This document shows positions 58,325 to 64,000 of a DNA stretch of 64,000 nucleotides, piece after piece. Source of the stretch: Gymnopus androsaceus JB14 (taxonomy: Eukaryota; Basidiomycota; Agaricomycetes; Agaricales; Omphalotaceae); NCBI GenBank assembly GCA_009733575.1, contig ML769435.1, forward strand, positions 1-64,000, given 5' to 3'. The position numbers were made by a program, and so were the translations under genes. The notes below the pieces were generated by a model. It worked only from the letters and a program-made list of their open reading frames with translations, was not told the origin of the DNA and made no database searches. Position 1 is the first letter of the stretch. Each line of letters begins with the position of its first letter.

Positions 58325-59819
58325 CTACACAATCTCTTCAGAAATGATTGTTTTATGCTCTTTGACCGATTCTGAGGAACCGTTCGAGTATGGCATCTCT
58401 GTAATCCTCTCTATGTTGACAGATACTGCACCTCTTGAAGTACCACGACGATCCCCGCCATAGTCTTGGTATACTTGAGCCGTGCGATTGGAAGAGGGCA
58501 GAGAGCTGAACGAAGAGGTGGTAGTGTTGTATGTGAACTGGGAATCAAGATGGGACCTCTGGAAGGCGACTAGTACAAGAATAACGGTCGGATACATTCC
58601 CTAAAGAATAACTCGATCTGAATTGACAGCACGTCATAGCATTGACGGGACTCACTATCGCTTGATTCATGACCATGATGGCATAGTTAGTGTAAGACGT
58701 ATTCGCAACGCCAGGTATGATTATGATGCTCTTTAAAATCTGTTCACGGAGCGTTTAAGTAAAGGGTAGTCTGCATAATCAAGTAGGAAGAACGAACCCA
58801 AAGCACAGTATAGATGATACCGCTCTCCACAAACAGCATCAATGCAGTCTCAGTAAAGGACTTGCGAGAGCCATTTAACATGTGTGCCCAGATCCCCTTT
58901 TTCGCTTTCCTAAAGACGATGATCAGACACATCCACAGACCGGCCATCGGTAAATCCAAACGAACCAAGCTCGCAATGCAACCATAAGCGTTGCCCATAT
59001 GTTGATGGAAAAGGAAAAAGTGAGGGCAATGATGTCGATCTTGAGCTGGGAGGGGGCCAAGAGGTGTAGACTTTTCACACTCGGAAAGCCGACACCAATT
59101 TGAGTGAGGTTACATAAAAAGACAGTGCCTAGCCAGGTTATTTGCTGGATTGGGTTTGAAGGTTACAGCGCACTCACTGAACAAAGCCACCATGAAAAAT
59201 GTAGCTGTTGCTACGATCCGTTTATCCCATTTATATACAACGCAGACTCTCCAACAAACTACCAAGTCGCTCATCATAACCTAGCAGAAACAGTAATAAT
59301 AATCATGCTTTAGTTTGGAAAGGACCAGACAAGACCTAGCGACTTACGCAAACATTATTAGTTATGGCCTGGATGATACGGAGCAACGTGTTCATAGTAT
59401 TTTGGTGGGTCAAGTCCTTCGGAGGAGAGGTAAGTTCTCCAGGGATGGTGATCTTGAGGTCAGTCCAAACACGGCGGACATCGATGGCCCAATCTATAGT
59501 AGAAAGTGTGTACATCACCAGCGTGAAGGTGACCATCACTTTCTTTGACCGCGAGTTGAGACCTCGAGCTCTACATCCACCATCAGCTTTAGTGAGGACA
59601 AATCAATGCAAAAGAAATTACACAAGGACATATGTTGATGTCGACACGAGGAAGGTAAAGATGGCTATAAAAAAGATGATTAGACGAAGATGTATCAGGC
59701 TGAATTGAGAAACGTTTACCCCAGATAACAGTTTCCGCCAGGAGAGGAAACACGTAAAAGTCAGTGGTTTCAGCCAACTGTAGACGAGCTGTCTCGATTT
59801 CCGTGGCGTTCAGGGACAT
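58325..59819 (-). CDS. Serpentine membrane protein C (VESG family, diverged)
   Basis: The start at 59819 gives MSLNATEIETARLQLAETTD, then FYVFPLLAETVIWG|AIFTFLVSTSTYVL, VMVTFTLVMYTLSTIDWAI, DVRRVWTDLKITIPGEL, MSDLVVCWRVCVVYKWDKR, TATFFMVALFS, ITFS-type ALTFSFSINIWATLMVALRA, and ETALMLFVESGIIYTVLW. The protein continues MVMNQAIGMYPTVILVLVAF and has a long cytosolic tail ending KTIISEEIV. Seven spans and the VESG(I/V)(I/V)Y motif link it to genes A and B, but overall it is distant from them and has a longer tail. Exons join in frame throughout. The role is unknown; a receptor-like function is a guess. Confidence 0.72.
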
Positions 59820-60084
59820 CGTCAACGGGAAGAGGGTGCTGCTGAGCGAAAATACGTTTCTCCATCTTAAAGAGCATCCGGTGTGAAGGAAGATCCATAT
59901 AGGTTAACCCTAGTATACTCCTGATGATGCTCGATAAACCCGCGATTGATTCATATTCAAGGTGCACTCGAGGTAGACAACTCCAAGTAGGTAGTATACT
60001 TCCCATGACTCTCGTTTCATCTTTTTGGCGCCTCGTTGACTCTACAAGCGTTCTCAGCGCCGTCCTGGCTTTTTTGAATGGAAA

Positions 60085-60887
60085 TCAGAGAAGGCGGTGA
60101 AATGCTTCGTCGAGAAGTGCGCTATGCAATATATCAATGTGCCTATCCAACTCAGTGAGCTCCAAATACCGTATCCGCATTCTCACCGAACAATGACCGA
60201 TTGTATGAGGATCTAGGCTTTGAACTGATTCGATCTCCGTCATCAGCGTCTCGAGGGAATGAACATCCACAAACGCCTAATGTTTCCTGATTGTTTGATT
60301 ATATACGCTGAAGAAAGGAATACTAAACCCATGATCGGGTGAAGACTTACTCTGAGCTCTTCAAAGTTTTCTGACGTTCGAACAGTTTCCTTCATTCCTA
60401 TTATTAGTAGTGAGAGGATTGATTGAGGGTTGACGCAAGAAGCCAAGCAGTGATTCGAGCAAGATCGCCGGAGATAGGATTATCTTCGAGTTTGAGCCAG
60501 GAAAGGGAGACACCCAAGAGACACCCGTCGTCGTCGCCAATGTGAGAGAGAACCCGACTGATCAGTCGGTCTATAACGCCCCACCGAGCACCCCGCATCA
60601 CTATTATAGTGCAAAAATTGAAGTAGCGGCCTAGTATGACACCAACGACATAGTACATGCATCGCGCAATACTTCTTCTCCCATTGGGAGCTCCTCTTGA
60701 ATGATGGATATTGCTGTTCAATTCACTTGTCGACAGGTTCCTCGGAGTCGAAATTTGTTCATCATTCAAGGTGCGACCGGTATACATAATAGGAGACACA
60801 TACCTACTTCGAATAATATCGCGTTAGTCCTCTGATTTCCTCAGGGAGACGGGTCTCCGTCCAGATCATGAACATCTTTTTTTCCAT
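60085..60887 (-). CDS. Unknown multi-exon protein
   Basis: From the ATG at 60887 the first exon is MEKKMFMIWTETRLPEEIRG. After a GTAGGT donor follow EQISTPRNLSTSELNSNIHH, RCMYYVVGVILGRYFNF, WGVIDRLISRVLSHIGDDDG, VSLSWLKLEDNPISGDLARI, FEELRVSLHPIMGLVFLSSA and LETLMTEIESVQSLDPHTIG. The last exon ends AFHRLL at 60085. The text is coding-like but I recognise no domain. It lies head-to-tail with membrane protein C about 265 bp away. The start could be further upstream (open frame FLECLSNRIGYSIPPLSRRS). Confidence 0.45.
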
Positions 60888-61304
60888 GGACCGACGTGAA
60901 AGTGGAGGAATACTGTAACCTATTCGGTTCGATAAGCATTCCAGGAATTTAAGAGGGGCTCTGATAGATCAGCTTCCTAGCATTTGCCAGTGCTCGTGAA
61001 ATTGCTACGGCTATTGAAGACCGACCAAGAAATCGCAGGGCATACCAGTGGAACGCCCCAGTACCTCCGAGCTAAGATGACGTTAAACCCCTAAAGCTCA
61101 CGCGGTACGAGTGACGGAAAGAGCGATGTAAGCAAAGGATTTAAAATCGCACAATTAGGACGGGGAACTAAACATTTTCCTAATCTTGCTCCCACCCATG
61201 TCCTCCAACTCTGCTCTTGTCAGCTGCTGAAGCCAAATAATATGTCCGCAGCAACGATTCGACCTCGTCAAATAGCTGAAATGAAAAAAGAAACATCTGG
61301 CGAA

Positions 61305-61392
61305 TGCCCCCTGCCAGAATTGAACTAGCAACCTTTTCATCGTTCATGAAAGAGTAGGAAACACGAAATGACACTCCTGAGCTAAGAGGCAA
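61305..61392 (-). pseudogene. Decayed tRNA-Thr copy
   Basis: The 3' half matches the intact tRNA at 61823-61915 (GCTAGTTCAATTCTGGCAGG, GATGAAAAGGT). The 5' side has lost a base of the acceptor stem (GCCTCT for GCCCTCT), and the D-arm GAGC is replaced by TGTCA. The anticodon stem and loop no longer fold. It lies in a partial duplication 518 bp from the good copy. Confidence 0.75.
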
Positions 61393-61498
61393 GCACGCAA
61401 CCGGTAACTAGATCTGGGAGCGCATCATCAAAAGATTAGCAGAATACCATGGTAAAGATGAGGACAAATGATAAAGACAAGGACAAATGAACCGTTTG

Positions 61499-61693
61499 CT
61501 AGCCCATTTGCCACGACCACTCCAATCCTCCCATTAACATTGCAACAATACCCTCTAACAAATGTAGCCGACTCCAAAGACAGATATCCTTCCTCGTGAT
61601 GCTGCTACTGCCATGAATACGGTATGATCTTGGACTCCGTCGCTGTGGCCACGTCTGATTAGTACCGAAGCCTTCCAACAGCTTCCAGGACAA
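61499..61693 (-). repeat. Diverged copy of part of the 61.9-62.3 kb gene
   Basis: It shares GGCCACGTCTGATTA.TACC and CAACAGCTTCCAGGAC with about 62080-62130 and more weakly upstream. Together with the decayed tRNA it forms a duplicated tRNA-plus-gene-end segment. Confidence 0.65.
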
Positions 61694-61822
61694 GCTGGGA
61701 ATCAGACATTATAACCACTGGAGTACCTTCCTTCGTTACCTCCCTTTAAGCGACGGCCATGAGACCACGTCAAATAACGAATGAATAAGAATCAAAATAA
61801 ACATCAGAATCGGCCGGACTAG

Positions 61823-61915
61823 TGCCCCCTGCCAGAATTGAACTAGCGACCTTTTCATCATCAGACTCACAATGGGAAGTACGAGTGAAACGCTCTACCC
61901 CTGAGCTAAGAGGGC
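61823..61915 (-). tRNA. tRNA-Thr(CGT): tRNA-Thr (anticodon CGT) with a 21-nt intron
   Basis: Read on the minus strand, the acceptor GCCCTCT pairs with AGGGGGC, with discriminator A. The D-arm is GCTC-AGGGGTA-GAGC, the anticodon stem TTTCA/TGAAA, the anticodon CGT at 61881-61883 in loop CT-CGT-A, and the T-arm GCTAG-TTCAATT-CTGGC. Removing 21 nt after position 37 leaves a 7-nt anticodon loop and a 72-nt tRNA. The A and B boxes are acceptable. It would decode ACG. A hypothetical ORF on the same strand ends about 9 bp inside its 5' end. Confidence 0.85.
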
Positions 61916-62904
61916 ATGTCGACAGCGTAAACATCCTCATCATCCAAAAATTTCACAAACGCATCGTTGGCTAGTCGGATCCACTCCTTATTAGCGTTAC
62001 AACAATCAATGCCCTTCGGCAATATGATTCCGACTCCCATGAATGCGGTACGATCCTCGACAGTACAACCGTCGCTGTGGCCACGTCTGATTAATACCGA
62101 AGCTGTCCAACAGCTTCCAGGACGAACTGAGAATCGCACATTGTTCTGGTTATAGAATCTTCCCGTCGGTCTAGACAGCGGAGTCGAATGAGCGACAGAT
62201 GGCGCTGTTCCTGCACCTGTGAATGAAAGGCGGCGGAGGGGCTGCAAGAAAAGAGAATGCTGTTGTATTTCAGCTGCTAGACCATAATAGATATCAGTAT
62301 CTTTGCGCATTGGAACGTGCTCGTGAAACGTAGTTGTGATCATCGTGATGGAGATAGACGATAGCTTCTATCCTGGGATCGGATACTATGACGGGATTGA
62401 GAGTGGGAATTGAAATATTTAGAGTGAGAATAATCAGTGACCAGCACCGAGGACAGAGAGAGCGAGAGCTAGGACAGCTCGTAAAAAAAAGAATGAAACG
62501 AAACGAAACAAGCCCATCCGGTTTACCAGAAAATTCCAACCATTCCAATAACAGCTCTAGCTTTCAGGCGGTATACGGTATCGACGCTCGAGTTCAGACC
62601 CCTGAAGCTTGAACTCTGTTTCGCAGAGAATGAAATGTCGTGGACTTGAGGGTCGTCTCGGACGGCAAGTTGATGAGGATTTATACAGCTCTGGTTGTAG
62701 AGCAGTGAGAGTCAGCCCAGGGAAGTGTATGGATTCCAGAGCGGAATCGGCAGCAGGAATGTTTGTAGCGAATAATACCAGAAGAAGCTGAAGGTCTGCG
62801 GTATGATATACCTTAAAGAGGAGGATCGTCAATAATCGGGAAGGGAACAAAGGAAACGATACACGGAATGACACACTATCATCACCGTCTCCGTTATCTC
62901 TCAA
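61906..62904 (-). CDS. Possible gene of unknown function, exon structure unresolved
   Basis: Coding-like stretches on the minus strand are LQLLLVLFATNIPAADSALE (signal-like), FPGLTLTALQPELYKSSSTC, VSDPRIEAIVYLHHDDHNYV, TGAGTAPSVAHSTPLSRPTG and GIDCCNANKEWIRLANDAFV, ending YAVDMPS. They lie in different frames, so introns must separate them, but I could not settle the junctions. The 3' end overlaps the 5' end of the tRNA by about ten bases, which is odd for a real gene; the true stop may differ. No family is recognised. Confidence 0.35.
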
Positions 62905-63495
62905 TCCTTTCTCCGCTCTATCTGCTCCAATCGACCGATGGACATGAGAACGTGTTCATCGTCGTGTCTACAAGTATGAGTGAGTTGAGGCAGTGGATGA
63001 TGAAAGGGGTCTGAATTGTGGACGAAGATAGTTTCGGGTGTGACAGATATGGGAGAGATTTGGTGCAATAAAACAGTACCCAGTGGTGGTAGTTGGGTGG
63101 TGCTGGGTGGTGCTAAGTGGTAGGGGAAGCCTGAGCGCCATCTACAGTATGACTCGGATTGTAATCGCATCTAGTCTGGCAGAGCACCATTAGAATGATA
63201 GCAACAATGAAGGGGACGGTTCAATCTAGCGATAAGACTAGCGATAAGACATACCTTGAGGTCTTTAGCTTCTCCTTAGGTTTATCAAGCTTCGCGACTA
63301 TAACTGCCTTGCCTTAACGCTGGAGCTGCGCTAGGATTCTAGGCGATTTCAAAGAATTCAAACATAAGAAATTGCAATGCGGTAGCCTTCGCGTAACAGT
63401 AGACTCGAACCAGCCGGCTGCGTCGGCCCGGCGACGTTCGATGAAAGACGATCGAAGTTCGGGCTGGAACAGCCGACTGGTATTTAATCTGGCAC
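62905..63495. other. Intergenic, short direct repeats
   Basis: It contains GGTGGTGCTGGGTGGTGCTA-type reiterations near 63085-63115 and a doubled CTAGCGATAAGA near 63227-63250. A minus-strand open frame (62901-63170) has no recognised content. Confidence 0.4.
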
Positions 63496-63957
63496 TTTTG
63501 GCACGGTCGGCTTTTTTCACACGTCGACTTATGAACTTCGACAAATTTTCTTAGCATCGATTATTCAAACTCATGCGTCCAAAATTCTGAAGAGACAGTT
63601 TTGTGCAGAATTTTACGGCCATTCAAAAGTATACCTTTATTAAGTGTAATTATTTGAAGCCATTGCTCAAAATTAAATTTACATGTTATCCGCATGGGCG
63701 CTTAGTACTTCTAAGCACCCGGCTCAAGCGCTCAAGTGCTGCGTCATCTGGTGACATGTCATCGGTTCAAAGTAATTAGCATCTAGCAAACTCATTTCTC
63801 AACATATTCAGATAAAAACAAAAACTTATTCTTCAGCGAAGAAATCCTCAAAAAAGTGTCTCTTCAGAATTTTGGGCGCATGGGTTTGAAAAATCGATTC
63901 TCAGAAAATTTGTTGAAGTCAATAAGTCGGCGTGTGAAAAAAGCCGACTAAGCCAAA
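63496..63957. mobile_element. Inverted-repeat (MITE-like) element, arms about 100 bp
   Basis: The left arm at 63496-63596 and right arm at about 63857-63957 are imperfect reverse complements. Shared words are GTCGGCTTTTTTCACACG/CGTGTGAAAAAAGCCGAC, AAATTTTCT/AGAAAATTT and the inner GTCTCTTCAGAATTTTG. About 260 bp lies between them with no coding sequence. No target duplication is evident. Confidence 0.7.
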
Positions 63958-64000
63958 ACTCAAGGGGCGTTCGGCACTTGAATGGCAGACATCATGCACC

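Noticed and set aside
1..64000. CRISPR array, bacterial operon or phage region
   Set aside because: No regularly spaced repeats, and genes are intron-rich with eukaryotic families throughout.

Overview
The window reads as nuclear DNA of an agaricomycete (mushroom-type basidiomycete). The genes are cut by many short introns, mostly 48-75 nt with GT-AG ends. Several families shown here are typical of Agaricomycetes: a type-B carboxylesterase, serpentine membrane proteins with a WRAW...VESG signature, DUF7330-like and KOW/SPT5-like proteins, an SRPK-like kinase and a MEP/AMT ammonium transporter. All calls are by eye; no search was run.

Layout. 0-5 kb is repeat-rich: a fold-back element (61-317), two TA-flanked inverted-repeat elements of mariner/MITE type (320-919 and 1575-2336), and copies of a dispersed repeat family. 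5.3-8.9 kb has a small secreted Cys-containing protein (minus) and a secreted carboxylesterase (plus). 10.3-23.6 kb is accessory DNA: repeat blocks A, B and C in several near-identical copies, a degenerate KOW-motif gene, a 48-bp-arm palindrome, two family-like genes of unknown role (the second with frame breaks), and an AAGTACTTTCT-rich degenerate satellite. 23.9-31.1 kb has an unknown multi-exon gene, a secreted protein with three 101-aa charged repeats and Kex2-like sites, a 1.1-kb tandem duplication and an acidic repeat ORF. 31.6-34.3 kb is an ABC half-transporter. 36.9-43.3 kb has two paralogous TPR proteins flanking a dead SRPK-like kinase. 43.5-52.3 kb is a 4.6-kb tandem duplication, each unit carrying one intact serpentine membrane protein. 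53.5-57.3 kb has a frame-broken DUF7330-like gene and an ammonium transporter with one apparent frameshift. 58.3-60.9 kb has a third serpentine protein and an unknown gene. The end holds an intron-containing tRNA-Thr(CGT), a decayed tRNA copy 518 bp away, and another inverted-repeat element.

The intact genes suggest surface and nutrient roles (ammonium uptake, ABC export, esterase, secreted repeat protein, serpentine proteins), but nothing shows a single pathway or gene cluster. Two themes stand out. The first is recent local duplication at many scales. The second is frequent single-base frame breaks (ammonium transporter, DUF7330-like, kinase, 17-19.8 kb gene), which means either real gene decay or uncorrected indels in the assembly. 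The TPR, ABC and serpentine genes read through cleanly, apart from one ambiguous TPR intron.
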